Below are positions 44,205-55,250 of a stretch of DNA of 64,000 nucleotides, piece after piece. The notes below the pieces were generated by a model. It had not been told where the DNA came from. It searched no databases and worked only from the letters and a program-made list of their open reading frames with translations. The DNA comes from Erinaceus europaeus (taxonomy: Eukaryota; Chordata; Mammalia; Eulipotyphla; Erinaceidae). The DNA is taken from the NCBI RefSeq assembly GCF_950295315.1, contig NC_080171.1:30324682-30388681 (forward strand), in the 5' to 3' direction. How positions within the stretch are numbered: the stretch's first letter is position 1; every line of letters starts with the position of its first letter. A program made the translations under genes and the position numbers.

Positions 44205-45068
44205 ATGCTCAGTGGAGATGTGTCTTCCTCCCAAAACTACAATAAGATGCCTGGAACCCTTGGATAGGGCCCACTTTCCCGTATGCCTCTTCCAATCCAT
44301 ACCAAATAATATTGCATCCGCTGATCACAACCTAACCAATGCAACGATTGCCACCTGAACTTGCTTCATCTCAGACTGTGTCCAGAGACTTCATGTGTGG
44401 AATGACAACCCTTCAGCTTCATTACTCGGGTGAGACCTTTCCTTTTATATTACACTCTAATTTCATCTCAGGTGGTTCACTTTCTAACAAAGTCCCATAA
44501 CCTAGATATACACCAGTTTCTGTGAGAGAGAGCTTATGTTCACACGTATCCATAAACTACTGCAAAATATATACCTGAAAGCAGAAGTACACTAGAGTTT
44601 TCAGTGAGTACCTCCCTAACACTTCCTCTCCACTCTTCCAAGCTTTGGGCCCATGATTGCTCAACAATTTGGCCTTTATGTTAACTCTCTTTTCAATCAC
44701 CAGGTTCCAGATGCCACCAGGATGCTGGCCAGGCTTCCCTGGATTGAAGACCCCACCAATGTGTCCTGGAGCTCAGCTTCCCCAGAGACACACCCTACTA
44801 GGGAAAGAGAGAGGCAGACTGGGAGTATGGACCAACCAGTCAACGCCCATGTTCAGCGGGGAAGCAATTACAGAAGCCAGACCTTCTACCTTCTGCAACC
44901 CTCAATGACCCTGGGTCCATGCCCCCAGAGGAATAGAGAATGGGAAAGCTATCAGGAGATGGGGGGTGGGATATGGAGATTGGGTGGTGGGAATTGTGTG
45001 GAGTTGTACCCCTCCTACCTTATGGTTTTGTTAATTAATCCTTTCTGAAATAAAAAAAAAACTTTAAA
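44205..45068 (+). repeat. L1 3' UTR (subtype II), young-looking
   Basis: A long collinear 3' UTR ending 'gtgtggagttgtacccctcc', 'tatggttttgttaa' and an A run at 45051-45060. Its upstream half, with 'tcagactgtgtccagagact', differs from subtype I, while the last ~350 bp are shared. The left border is approximate. Confidence 0.75.
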
Positions 45069-45069
45069 A

Positions 45070-45375
45070 AAAGATGCTAAGTACAGTAGATCCAGTCATC
45101 CATTCATTAGTTCACTCATGTATTCACCACTGATGTATCATGTACCTACAACATCATCCTGAGAACTGATGCAGAGCTGGAGACCCCAAAGTACTTGTTT
45201 GTCCACTGAGCAGTTCATGACTTGGAAATGACAATGTTTACAATAATTAAGTCTATCTGCAAATCTTCAGTATCATGAGATGACTACTGCCATTGACTTC
45301 CTGGGCAAGATGTGCCTTCCTGATTACATACGTCCATCATCTGACAGAGACTTATGATTATAAAGACTGAATCTA
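45070..45375. other. intronic sequence, possible L2 remnant
   Basis: 'catccattcattagttcact' with 'catgtattcacc' near 45098-45125 looks like a decayed minus-strand L2. Nothing else is recognised. Confidence 0.4.
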
Positions 45376-45379
45376 ATCT

Positions 45380-45530
45380 GAACCACCTGCAGGGGGAAAG
45401 CTTCATGAATGGTGAAGCAGGGCTGCAGGTGTCTCTCTGTCTCTCTCTATCTCTAACCCCCTCTCCCCCTCTCAATTTCTCTCTGTCTCTATTCAACAAT
45501 AAATAAAATTAAATAATTTTTTAAAAGAAA
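45380..45530 (+). repeat. SINE-A, 5'-truncated
   Basis: It starts in the body at 'gaaccacctgcagggggaaa' and continues through 'ctgcaggtgtctctctgtct' to an A-rich tail. No tRNA head is present. Confidence 0.82.
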
Positions 45531-45667
45531 CTATATACAAGTTCACATGGGGAAGGCCTCTCCTACTTACAGAATGTCAAGGTATGGTCCAGATGCAGTA
45601 ACCCAGATGCACTGTATTCTAATGCAATTATTTTTTCAGTATTTCATTTTATTTGTGTTTGTTATAG

Positions 45668-45812
45668 AATATTCCCAGAGGGATAAAGAATAGGAAAGCT
45701 ATCAAGGGATGGGATGGGATAAGAAGTTCTAGCTGTGGGAATTGTGTGGAATTGTACCCCTCTCATCCTATGGTCTTGTCAATATTTCCATTTTATAAAT
45801 AATTTTTTAAAA
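45668..45812 (+). repeat. L1 3'-end fragment
   Basis: 'attcccagagggataaagaa' through 'gaattgtacccctctcatcc' to a T/A-rich end, directly followed by a minus-strand SINE-A. Confidence 0.8.
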
Positions 45813-45987
45813 AAAGAGAGAGAGAGAAATTGAGAAGGAATGGAGAAATAGTGAGGGAGAGAGAAAGGGAGACACCTGCAGACCTGCTTCATCACTCAGG
45901 TAGCTTTCTCCCTGCAGGTGAGGGCTGGGTCTTAAGACCAGGTAACATATGCATTCTACTAAGGCACTAATACACTGCCATCTGGTA
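45813..45987 (-). repeat. SINE-A, older copy
   Basis: A (GA)n-rich tail junction, 'gggagacacctgcagacctg', 'ctttctccctgcaggtgagg', and a decayed head ending 'ctgccatctggtacc'. Confidence 0.8.
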
Positions 45988-46013
45988 CCTGCAATCTTTT
46001 TTAAAAATTAAAA

Positions 46014-46320
46014 TTAGGGGGGGTGGCACACCCAGTTGTGCATTCATATTACCATGTACAAGGATCCAGTATGAGCCCCTGTGCCCATCTGAGGGTGGAA
46101 GATTCCAACTAGTGGAGACATGCTGCACAGCTGCAGGTGTCCCTGACTCTCAATTTATTTCTGCCCTGTCATATTAAAAAAAAAAAAAAGGAAAAAAAAG
46201 TTTAAAAATGGCCATTGGTAGCAGTGGATTCAATATGCAGGCACCAAGCTCCAGTGACAGTTTTGATGGCAATAATTAAAAGAAAGAAAGAAAGAGAAAA
46301 AAAGAAAGAAAAAAGAAAAA
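46014..46320 (+). repeat. SINE-A, long subtype, older
   Basis: The head 'gggtggcacacccagttgtg', 'gagcccctgtgcccatctga', an A run, and the 3' extension 'ggtagcagtggattcaatat' with a GAAA-rich end. Confidence 0.8.
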
Positions 46321-46324
46321 TTAG

Positions 46325-46710
46325 TAGAAATATCTATGCTGAAAACACAAACAGTTTATATAAAAACAGGCTCTGAACCTGAAAACCTGCCTTCTCAATC
46401 CTGTCTTTGACATTTTTTTAAAATCACTCTCACTGGCACACTTTAACGATGGCCCTTTGGGTCACTACCAGACCACCCCATGATCTAGGGCTAGAGTTAG
46501 GGAGTTCTTGGATTCCCACATAGATAGGATGTGCCTAGACCTCTAATAGTTCCCTCTCCACAGTCACTGGACAGCTCCATCAGGAACAAAATCATAAGCT
46601 CTCTTGTGGGCGTATACAGGACCTTGCCCTCAACATAGAACAACAGTGGTAGAAACTGGGTCAACATTCTCTGCCACTAGAGAAAGACTGGTCCTGAAAT
46701 AAGTGCAGCC
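46325..46710. other. intronic sequence, nothing recognised
   Basis: Part of this stretch may be the upstream portion of the following L1 3' UTR. No exon is recognised. Confidence 0.4.
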
Positions 46711-46714
46711 TAGA

Positions 46715-47485
46715 ATGTTCCTAGCTGTGACCATGGACTGTGAGCTAGGACCAACAGCAATGCAGAAGTTACACAGGCTCCTGTGTTAAAATGTGAATAG
46801 ATATGGGCCGTAGGTCAGATCAATGGAGTTGACAATTAACAGTATTTATATACTTTTCCCTTATTTGGGAGCTACTCTTTGCCCTGAACCAGCTTTCTAG
46901 TCCTATTCTCAACTCTGACACCATCTTCCCAAATAATACTTTTAGCCCACCTGCATGTTAGCTGTCAGGCTCAGGCAAAAATTAGTAAAGTCATGGGTCC
47001 CATAGAATATACCTAAAATAAACTTCCTAGCTTCTTCCCACACAAGGAACCTTAGTTCCATATGCTCTATTCTTACCTTTAGATTCCTAATTATTAGACA
47101 TTTTTTTCTGCTTTACATCTTACTGTTTTTTAGCCACCAACTTGCAGATGCTACCATGATGCTATCCTGACTTCCCTGGGCAGAGGACCTCACCAATGTG
47201 TCCTGGAATCTCAGACACCCAGAGCCCTACTACACTAGGAAAAGACAGAAACAGCATGGGGAATGGATAGACCCGTCAATACCCGTGTCCAGTGGAGAAG
47301 CAATTACAGAAGCCTACCTTCCACCTTCTGCTCCCCATAAAGATCTTTGGTCCATACTTCCAGAGGGATAAAGAATAGGGAAGCTTCGAATGGAGGGGAT
47401 GGGATACAGAACTCTGGTGGTGGGAACTGTGTGGAACTGTACCCCTCTTATCCTACAATCATTATGAAATCACTAATAAAAAATC
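46715..47485 (+). repeat. L1 3' UTR fragment (subtype I)
   Basis: It runs from 'ctgtgaccatggactgtgag' through 'ttgggagctactctttgccc' and 'ggtggtgggaactgtgtgga' to 'cctacaatca' and an A-rich end. Collinear with 23590-24545. Confidence 0.8.
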
Positions 47486-47639
47486 ACTCTCATGCCCAGC
47501 TTAGGTCCTTTCCCACCATCATATATCAGCACCCAAGGCCTCTTCATCCCTTCCCTCCCCCTCTATCCCTGGAGGCATTTTTTTGTTTGTTTTTGTTTTT
47601 TGTCATCTGGAATTTACCTCTTTGGACTGATTTTTTTCC

Positions 47640-47810
47640 AGATAGAGAGAGGGAAAGACAGAAGGACATAGTGGGAGGAGAAGGCTAGAGGGAAAAGAAC
47701 GTAGTACTGAAGTTCACCTCTCCATGAGGTGGGAGCTGGGTTTGAACCTGAGTTTTTTTAAGTAGCAAAGCAGGAACCATCCCAGGTGAGCTAGCTTGTC
47801 AGGTCTTACA
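47640..47810 (-). repeat. tRNA-SINE remnant
   Basis: 'gatagagagagggaaagaca', 'gagctgggtttgaacctgag' (reversed B box) and 'aggtgagctagcttgtcagg' indicate a decayed SINE. Confidence 0.55.
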
Positions 47811-47814
47811 GTTG

Positions 47815-48230
47815 ATATTTTCTTTGTAGCTTTTTTGCATTTATTTTGCCATTCAGGATATTGTATTATAATTTATACTGTTTGCTAATATCTTTGGTAC
47901 CCCCTTAAATTTCTGCACCCTCCCTCAGCTTATCCTAGTCCTGGTCCTGCCTGAGTGCTAACGGAGTGCCTGGAAGCTAAGTGGTAAGAACTGGGGACAA
48001 TGTACATGTGGGGGTGGGGAGGGACTATTTATGGAACTCCCATACTGAATTATACTCTCAAATCTGTCATGAACAATTATGAGTAAGCAACAAAAAGGCA
48101 AAGGGCACCACGGCTCTGACATTCTGGTTTTTATTGGTACACATGGTTTTCACTCTGAATGATCAATAACATCACAAATTCTTTTCTTTTCTTTCTTTCT
48201 TTTTTTTTTGACATCATAATTTTAATACAA
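47815..48230. other. intronic sequence, nothing recognised
   Basis: It contains a TTTC/T-rich run near 48182-48210. No exon is recognised. Confidence 0.4.
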
Positions 48231-48234
48231 CAGT

Positions 48235-48775
48235 ATTAAATCAGTCTGATGGGCCCTTTCTAATATAACTAAAATAGGCCTACTAACTATCTACAAAACA
48301 GAGACCCCAAATCTTCATCTGCAATATTCTAGCCTTTAGGTTCATGATTTGTTAACAATTTGTTTGGCTTTATATCTTAACTCTTTTTCAGCCACCAGGT
48401 TCCATATTAGCATGATGCCAACAGGCCTTCCCTGGGCAGATGTGTCCTGGAACCCCACCAATGTGTCCTGGAACCCTGCTTCATTAGAGCCCCACCCCAC
48501 TAGGGAAAGAGAGAAACAGGCTGGGAGTATGGATCAACACGTAGATGCCCATATTCAGCAGGGAAACAGTTACAGAAGCCAGACCTTCCACCTTCTGCAT
48601 CCCATAATGACCCTGGATCCATACTCCCAGAGGGATAAAGAATGGGAAAGCTATCAGGGGAGGGGATGGGATACAGAGTTCTGGTGGTGAGAATTGTGTG
48701 GAGTTGTACCCCTCTTATCCTATGGTTTTTGTCAGTGTTTCCTTTTTATAAAGAAAAATGTTTAAAAAAGAATAA
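48235..48775 (+). repeat. L1 3' UTR fragment (subtype I, truncated)
   Basis: It begins near 'gatgggccctttctaatata' and contains a 17-bp local duplication around 'accaatgtgtcctggaaccc'. It ends 'gagttgtacccctcttatcc' with an A-rich tail. Confidence 0.8.
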
Positions 48776-49905
48776 AATAAAGCAGTCTGAGCTCCACTGA
48801 TCATTCATCCCCATACATGGACAAGCCCTGGAGTTTCTGAGCACAGTAAAAGACACAATGTATGTTTTAGCCTCAATCACTTGTAGTAAATACAAGAGAA
48901 TGTGAAGTCAAGTGACCTAAGAGACACTTTTTTTCCGCACTCCTCACACCAGGGTGTGGTATCAGAGGGCAGATTTGTGAACAGTGCAAGGCAGCAGACA
49001 GGGCCCAGCAGGAAGAGGCTCACTGCCTGGAACTGGGAGGAGGGACCTCCAAGGAGGACCACAGTTAACACCCAAGCTTAGTACCCCATAGCAGTAGAAG
49101 TATCTCCTTGGAAAGCATCATTCATTCCTACCTATTTACATTCCCTCTTACCAAAAAGTGATCAAAGGGTGTGGGGGCTTCATGAATTCATCTTCCAATC
49201 CAACAGTTCTAGCCCATTACTATGTCCATGCCCACCAACTCAGGAGGTTGATGCCAGGACTGTATCCATACATCTATTAGCCCCAAGTCTGACTGAGAGG
49301 TACTTTTATTAAAAACCTGGGCAGTAATGTATAGGGAATAGAGGCTAAATGAGCCTGAAGGAATAGCATGATTCTGGAAGTGATAAGAGTAGTCCTTGGG
49401 CTAACTTGTCAGCATCTTTCTTTGCAGAGAAAGATGTCAAGAGTTCAGAAACCTAAGGCAATCTTAGTCATCACCAATATCATACTAATAAAATGAATAG
49501 TTTCTTCTTCCAAAATTAATATTGGTAAAAATAGAGCTAGGACTCAAGGAAAACTACAAATTGCTTATGTTAATCGAAGAATTTCATCAGGAAGCCCAAA
49601 CAAGGGCTCTGGAGTGGGAGAGAAATGCCCTAAAAGCAAGAGCACTTGGGTAAGAATAGTTACCCTCTCTAAATGGGGCTCAAGCAGTGATAAGGGTTCA
49701 TAATTGCTTCTGTGGAGATCAGGAAATGGCATTAATGGAACCAGAGGCCAGGAAGCAATGTTATCATTAGCATCACAGTTCCTGGACTCTAATATAGAGA
49801 GAAATGGATGGAAGATGGAAGAACAAGAAGGGTGAAGGAACTTATTTTATGGGTCAGAGGAAGCAAAGCTAAGACAAAGGAAATGTGAGACCAGGTAATC
49901 CATCT
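48776..49905. other. intronic sequence, low repeat content
   Basis: About 1.1 kb with no identifiable repeat and no recognised exon. Confidence 0.45.
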
Positions 49906-49907
49906 TG

Positions 49908-50022
49908 TCAGAGCACTGCTCAGTCCTGGTTTATGGTGATGCGTGGGACTGAACTTGGGACTTTGGAGGCTCAGGCATGAGAGTCTCTTTGCATAACCAT
50001 TATGCTATCTACCCCTGCCCCT
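49908..50022 (-). repeat. SINE-B
   Basis: 'cagagcactgctcagtcctg', 'gggactgaacttgggacttt', 'ggctcaggcatgagagtctc' and 'cataaccattatgctatcta' form the complete reversed head and body. Confidence 0.85.
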
Positions 50023-50024
50023 CA

Positions 50025-53000
50025 GGTACTCTATTAAGAGAAGGTAAAAAGGTAAATTCTGTCCAGCTAACTAGTTTGTTTCTCTTAGTCTTTAGCAACA
50101 GATTGAAGGCCAGCTTAACTGTGAAAGTAAACTCTCTTCAGGAGTTGGATGGAGCTGAGTACTGGTCATGGGAATGTAAATATCTACAGACCCATAATTC
50201 CTGCAGGAGAAGAACCCAGCTGGCTGCCCAGTGGTGCCAGCTCTGCTTATTTTGCAAACAGATATATCATGGAATCTCCTCTAATGAAGATGTTCACTAA
50301 TCCAGAGACAAACTTTTTTGCTACAATTAGATAGCATAGGAATTTACCTTGTCGCCTCTGTATCAACCACTTTATTGGAACATTATGAATATGCCACTCA
50401 GTCTAAATAGCATCATTTTCTAGTAAGGAGCTTGGTTCCACATTAATGCACCCACAAGGTTAATGACAAGGTTAAATAAATATGCTAAATAATAGCAACA
50501 AGATAAAACAAAAGCTGATGCCTATTCTTATTCACAGTATATACAATAACTGATGAGAATGATATAGACAGCAAGTAGATAGTTTTTTTTCTAGAGCCCT
50601 TGTCCTCTCTCCCCTTTGATTCAAAAGTCATACAAACCTGACCCATGACGAATCATAAGAGTCTGTTTCTTTTGAACTCATTTCTAGAATTTCTGAACCT
50701 TATTATTACTGTGCAAAATACCAAGACAGGCATACAACTGTACGCCAGCAAGAACCTCAGTCAAGGACTAAAGGTAAGAGATATCAGAAGTGGACTTTCA
50801 TGATACAAAGTCTGGAGATTTGAGATCAGCAAACTCTGTCAAGTTTAGGTATGGCTGAATGACTAAAGGGAGGTCACAATTCATGTTCTGATCCCCACCC
50901 AGTCTGGGGATCATAGGTAGAAGAAAAGGCATTCCTATAGAACAGGGAAAATATTGAGTGGGAATTATCTGGTTATTGATGATCCAGTACACTCAGTTTC
51001 CTGGAATAAACTAACTGACTTAGGTAAGACACTGGGAGACATAAAGTGATCATCTGCTTCAGCTGATCAGTGAGCTACAGTCAGAATCATGGAACTGTTG
51101 GCCCTACACCAAATACCTCAGCCTACCTTATTTCCTCTATGACATAAACCATGTGAAAATTGAGTTCCTCTGGATTTAGGATCCCTCTAAACCAGTACTG
51201 ATGTGGCCAGTGGAGCCCCAGCTCTGTCTTAGACCCCGTTTAAGACCAAGTAACTATAAAATCTGAAGCTGGTAGTAATACACAGTGAAATTCCTACAGG
51301 CAATCCAGAACAGTCTACCCAAGATGAGCCATTACTTTATAAATATGAACAAAGACCAATAAAAATAACAACATGAACAAATAGGAGAATAAAAGAACAT
51401 TTGTAAGACTAGAAATTCACCTCACCAACTGTTAGAATTACAGGTGAGTTCTAATTTCATCTTTATGTCTTTATGTTTATTGTTTATAGACTTTCCTGCT
51501 AGAACCTCTACTGTATTATTTTAACTTTAAAGTATGACATTTTAGGGCAATTAAAGGCATTTGGTAGTAATTAAGACTAAATTCTATCTCCAAGAAATCA
51601 TCATATCTATACCAACTAGGGTGCCAAGTTCATGTGGTCTTTCTGGGAGGGTTCTAGTTTTGGTCAGCCTACTGCTGTCCAAAAGCCTTCCCTATTATAT
51701 AAACATACTACTGACACAAGTTTTTTAATGTTATATGTATTTTTCACTATACTATTATAATAAATTAAGATGGAGGTAAAGGTTTAGGAAATCAGAAAGC
51801 AGACAAAACACCTTCATATATATTATGCTATTTATATTATTATATATATTACTGTGAGGGTTCAAAGGTCAACAAAAAAACACATATACATGGATTCACT
51901 CATTTAAAATCTGTGTTGTACAAAAATCAACTATAGCTCTCTGTCCCATAAGGAGCAAATTCAGTTTACTAGCCTTCCAAAGGAAGTGACTGCTACTAAA
52001 AGGAAGTGACTGCTACTAAGAACAGCCCAACAAACAGATGCATCAGTTAACACAAAGGATAGTAGAATGGGGCCTCATTAAGAATTGTCAGAAGGAAGGA
52101 AATCTGAGAAGAATCCCAGGTCTTATGGATTCCCTTCTCAGAGGGGAAGAATTAGTCAAGACAGACTATCTGCCCTCAAGAAGGAATAAAGCTCCAGTCT
52201 GTTACAATACTTGCCATAAAGGATCATATCCAAGAAAGTATCCCACTATGCCTTCTCCTACTCACCATAAGGAACAGAGCGGATCAGAGTATCTAGAAAG
52301 CAGGATCTTCTCAGCAAAATAAGAACTGCTTTTGCATTTCTGCATTTGTGTTTGCTGAGTTAGTACCGATCGACCATCTGTTGTCATGTGCAAGAGTGAT
52401 CAACTCAAATAGGGTGAATTTTAAGTAGATTCATTCTGCTGGCACCTTAGCTCCAGGGATGGACCTTAGGCAATGTCCAAAACGAGTGCAGAATTCTACA
52501 TCTGCTGGTGTATTTCTAACAAATCACTGATGATTTGGCAAAATCGGGCTGAAATGTCTGACTGAGGTCTGGGAGATGCACACTTCCATCTCAGTGGCCA
52601 ATGATATGGAAGGAAGTAAAGACTGTTCTCAGGATATCACCTTGAGTGCTTCCCTCCCCAAATCCTTAGTTGTTTTCTCCCCTTTCCAGCCATTAAATGT
52701 TGAATTAAAATCTTTCACTAGGAGGCCTAGGTATTCTATAATTGAGTGATACTTCTTTTTTTTTCATTTTAAGAAATAGTATCACCCAATGGTCAAGTGC
52801 TAATAAAATGACACAGATTTGACTTAGTTGCACATGTGTTTGGCACTGATTTGCCAACAAATCTTTATCTCAGTGGAGCTGATAATATTACATAAATTTT
52901 AAATGCAATTATCCAGTGTGTATTCATTTCCTTTCTGCTAGGAAAACTCAAGTTATTTTTCTTTAAAGCATTATTTGATAGTTTTTTTTACCATCACCAC

Positions 53001-53730
53001 TGGATTTGAAGAGAATATAATATCAAGCTGTTATAGTTAGCAATGGGAGAGTGTGGCACCAAGAGGGAGAGAGAATTAGGGACCTGACATTCGAGCAAGG
53101 TGCCATGAAGACATCCATGGGACGGATGTCAACTCAGTGTGTAAGCAGTGCAGTCATTTCTAAGGATCCCCAAATAACTGCATTCTATCTATCCCAACAC
53201 TCATGCTGGGCAGGATGGACCTAGCTTATTTTTTAAAAAGCAGTACCAGATTTCCAATGGGATAGAAACATTCCCAAAGCAGCTATGACTTGGCCAATTA
53301 AATGTTTAGAAGGATATATGCTTCTGGGAGATATTAATATGTTAAGAATGATGGGAAACACTAATATGAATGTTTCTACTTGTCTTTAAATTCTAGGCCT
53401 GACCATCAAAATGGACCATAGGGATGTGACTGCAGATGACTCCTGAAGTTTGAAAACAACCTTGGGTAAACATCAGGGCCTTTATACTTCGAGTGAAACT
53501 CTAGGGTCCTGGGTGTATTTCACATTTTGTTTCATGTGTACTCAAGGTAAGCTCCATAGCTCTGTTAAAATATATATATTGGGTTGTCATGACATATTTT
53601 TATATGTTTTCCTATGAAAAAATGCATCATGACTTTTCTGATATGTGTGTGTATGTGTTATATTATCCACCCCCTCAAGATGGTAGGTAGTACAGGAGAG
53701 TGTGGTAAGGCAGTTAAGGAGAGCAATAAG
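50025..53730. other. intronic sequence, lowest repeat density in window
   Basis: About 3.7 kb with no interspersed repeat that I can name. It contains a tandem copy of 'aaaggaagtgactgctacta' at about 51978-52018. A 94-codon plus-strand open frame (52038-52322) has a Cys/His cluster vaguely like a retroviral zinc knuckle. The stretch 52740-53050 is AT-rich and resembles conserved noncoding DNA in style. No exon on the gene's strand is recognised. Confidence 0.5.
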
Positions 53731-53747
53731 TGCCTGTGGACTCTTTT

Positions 53748-53793
53748 TTTTTTTTCATTTTTTAAAAATTTCTTTATTGGGGAATTAATGTTT
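53748..53793 (-). repeat. 46-bp L1 tail insertion
   Basis: A T run, then 'cattttttaaaaatttcttt' and 'attggggaattaatgttt', is flanked by a perfect 14-bp TSD, ctgtggactctttt, at 53734-53747 and 53794-53807. On the minus strand it is only the last ~35 nt of an L1 (AATAAAG included) plus poly(A). Confidence 0.92.
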
Positions 53794-53912
53794 CTGTGGA
53801 CTCTTTTAAAATACTATTAAAAGGCTCCCTCACTTTATAGTCTAGGAATCTGTGCTTATCTATATAATTGACTAAAAATCATGTAACCAATGGGAAAAGC
53901 ACATTAAATTAA

Positions 53913-53913
<1 letters not shown>

Positions 53914-53958
<45 letters not shown>
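53914..53958. repeat. (AC)n microsatellite
   Basis: About 22 AC units. Confidence 0.98.
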
Positions 53959-53960
<2 letters not shown>

Positions 53961-54280
53961 ACAATATAACAACTGGAGAAATATGTATGGCACATTTTTT
54001 TCCAAGAAATTGATAAATAACCATTTGATTGGAAATGGAACCAAAACAGAGAAAAGTCACAATTACTGATAAGCATTTGCCACAAGTCCATGGTTACAGA
54101 AAGGGCATGCACTGCAAGGGCAAACATATACACACTTAGAGGCAATTCTTATTTAAGTTAGGCCCTAGGTCTAGGACTCTAGCTAATGAACAAGGCTGGG
54201 AAATGCATAATTTCAGAAAAATGACAGTCAGTCTATGGCCTTTGGTCTTCCTTCATGGGGAGCTGTAATATAGCCTACCC

Positions 54281-54309
54281 CCCCCCACACACACACACAC
54301 AGACGCGCG
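54281..54309. repeat. C run, (AC)n and (GC)n mixed tract
   Basis: A run of 9-10 C is followed by AC repeats and 'gacgcgcgc'. On the gene's strand it is a GU-rich stretch about 80 nt beyond the candidate T-Shc poly(A) signal. Confidence 0.8.
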
Positions 54310-54364
54310 CTTCCAGAAAACCCAAGATGGATAATTCAGGCGTTTTGCTGGCTAGAGGATTTTG

Positions 54365-54856
54365 CTTTGTTTTCCTTCTTTCTTTTATTCAGCTCAGAAG
54401 GTGTGTTTTCAATGTACCCTGTCAAAATCTTTTTCTTAGCAGTCAAGCACAGCTGTGCTTGAACAGAGTTTGTAAATCTTACTGGGAAACCACCCCATGC
54501 TGTCAGGTCGGTGATGTGGTTTTCCAACACATCTAAACAGACTAGTTGAATTAAAGACCAACTCCAGACTTGATGTTGCTGAGCTCATCAGCTCCATCTT
54601 GCCATCGCAACTGATCGAGGAGATGGGTCTATAGTTTAAGTGATATAACCCTGGGGGGTTGGTCATTAGAGCACAATGCTTCTCTTTGGAAGGCAACTTC
54701 TTGCTTGGCTAGGCTATGGAAGCTAAAGAGTGACGTCAAGATGTTGTCTGGCCAGAATTTGCAGGTAACCATAGAAGTCTTCTGCTTCATCAGGCATGGG
54801 CTTAGCCTCCTTTAGTTCCTGTAGTGACACGGGAACATCCAAATACCAAATTATTA
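54365..54856 (-). other. NTRK2: 3' UTR of the TrkB-T-Shc terminal exon
   Basis: This non-repetitive sequence follows the T-Shc stop codon. It contains a 53-codon open stretch in another frame (54884 to 54723) and an 86-codon open frame (54696-54436), neither linked to a splice frame from the upstream exon. The 3' boundary is set from the AATAAA at 54384-54389 and is approximate. Confidence 0.55.
54384..54389 (-). terminator. candidate poly(A) signal of TrkB-T-Shc transcript
   Basis: AATAAA on the minus strand, about 470 nt after the T-Shc stop codon. GU-rich sequence lies further downstream at about 54302-54281. Its use is inferred; other signals may exist further on. Confidence 0.4.
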
Positions 54857-54885
54857 TCAGGCAGTCTTGGGGGAACCTCTGGGCC
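54857..54885 (-). CDS. NTRK2: NTRK2 alternative terminal exon, TrkB-T-Shc coding end
   Basis: On the minus strand the acceptor 'ctactttattgcag' is followed by exon sequence GGCCCAGAGGTTCCCCCAAG, then ACTGCC and TGA at 54859-54857. The upstream exon (59494-59306) ends in phase 1 with a single T. Joining gives TGG (Trp) followed by PRGSPKTA and stop. As I recall, that is the C-terminus of the human truncated isoform TrkB-T-Shc, which keeps the transmembrane segment and Shc site but lacks the kinase domain. A receptor of this type can bind BDNF and act as a dominant negative. The exon lies 4.4 kb downstream of the juxtamembrane exon. Matching phase, acceptor and tail residues make this firm. Whether it is expressed cannot be seen. 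Confidence 0.93.
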
Positions 54886-54889
54886 CTGC

Positions 54890-55250
54890 AATAAAGTAGA
54901 TAAACTTGCTATTGGAAAGTGGCCAGGAGCAATTAAGCCCTGTTCATATTGCTCTAAAAATCCTACAAATCATCTCTGGACTTTGTAAATGAAAACCTCA
55001 CATAGGTCCTGATAAGAGATGGGGGATATGATTACTTTGTCATCATCCTTCATTTAATTGATCTTCTGCATCATTTTAGTGAATCTGATGTGATCATGTT
55101 TCTTGTTTGTTGTTCTTTTTAAAAAGCAAAGCTATGCCAGGATGGAAGTTGTGTCACTTTGGACATTTTATTCATTGCCTATAGTATAAGGTGTTTGTGC
55201 TAATCCAACTCAGGGAGTCATAAAATCAGTGATTGGACTGTCAATCAACT
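54890..55250. other. intron just upstream of the T-Shc exon
   Basis: Minus-strand intronic sequence preceding the T-Shc acceptor. The polypyrimidine tract is only moderate ('ctactttatt'). No repeat is recognised. Confidence 0.5.

Noticed and set aside
1..54300. The first TrkB kinase-domain exon (glycine-rich loop).
   Set aside because: No minus-strand match to the expected VLKRELGEGAFG region was seen. The intron apparently continues past position 1.
54436..54696. An 86-codon minus-strand frame containing NYRPISS, recalling LINE reverse transcriptases.
   Set aside because: The similarity is confined to a few residues, the surrounding sequence is not LINE-like, and it lies in the T-Shc 3' UTR.
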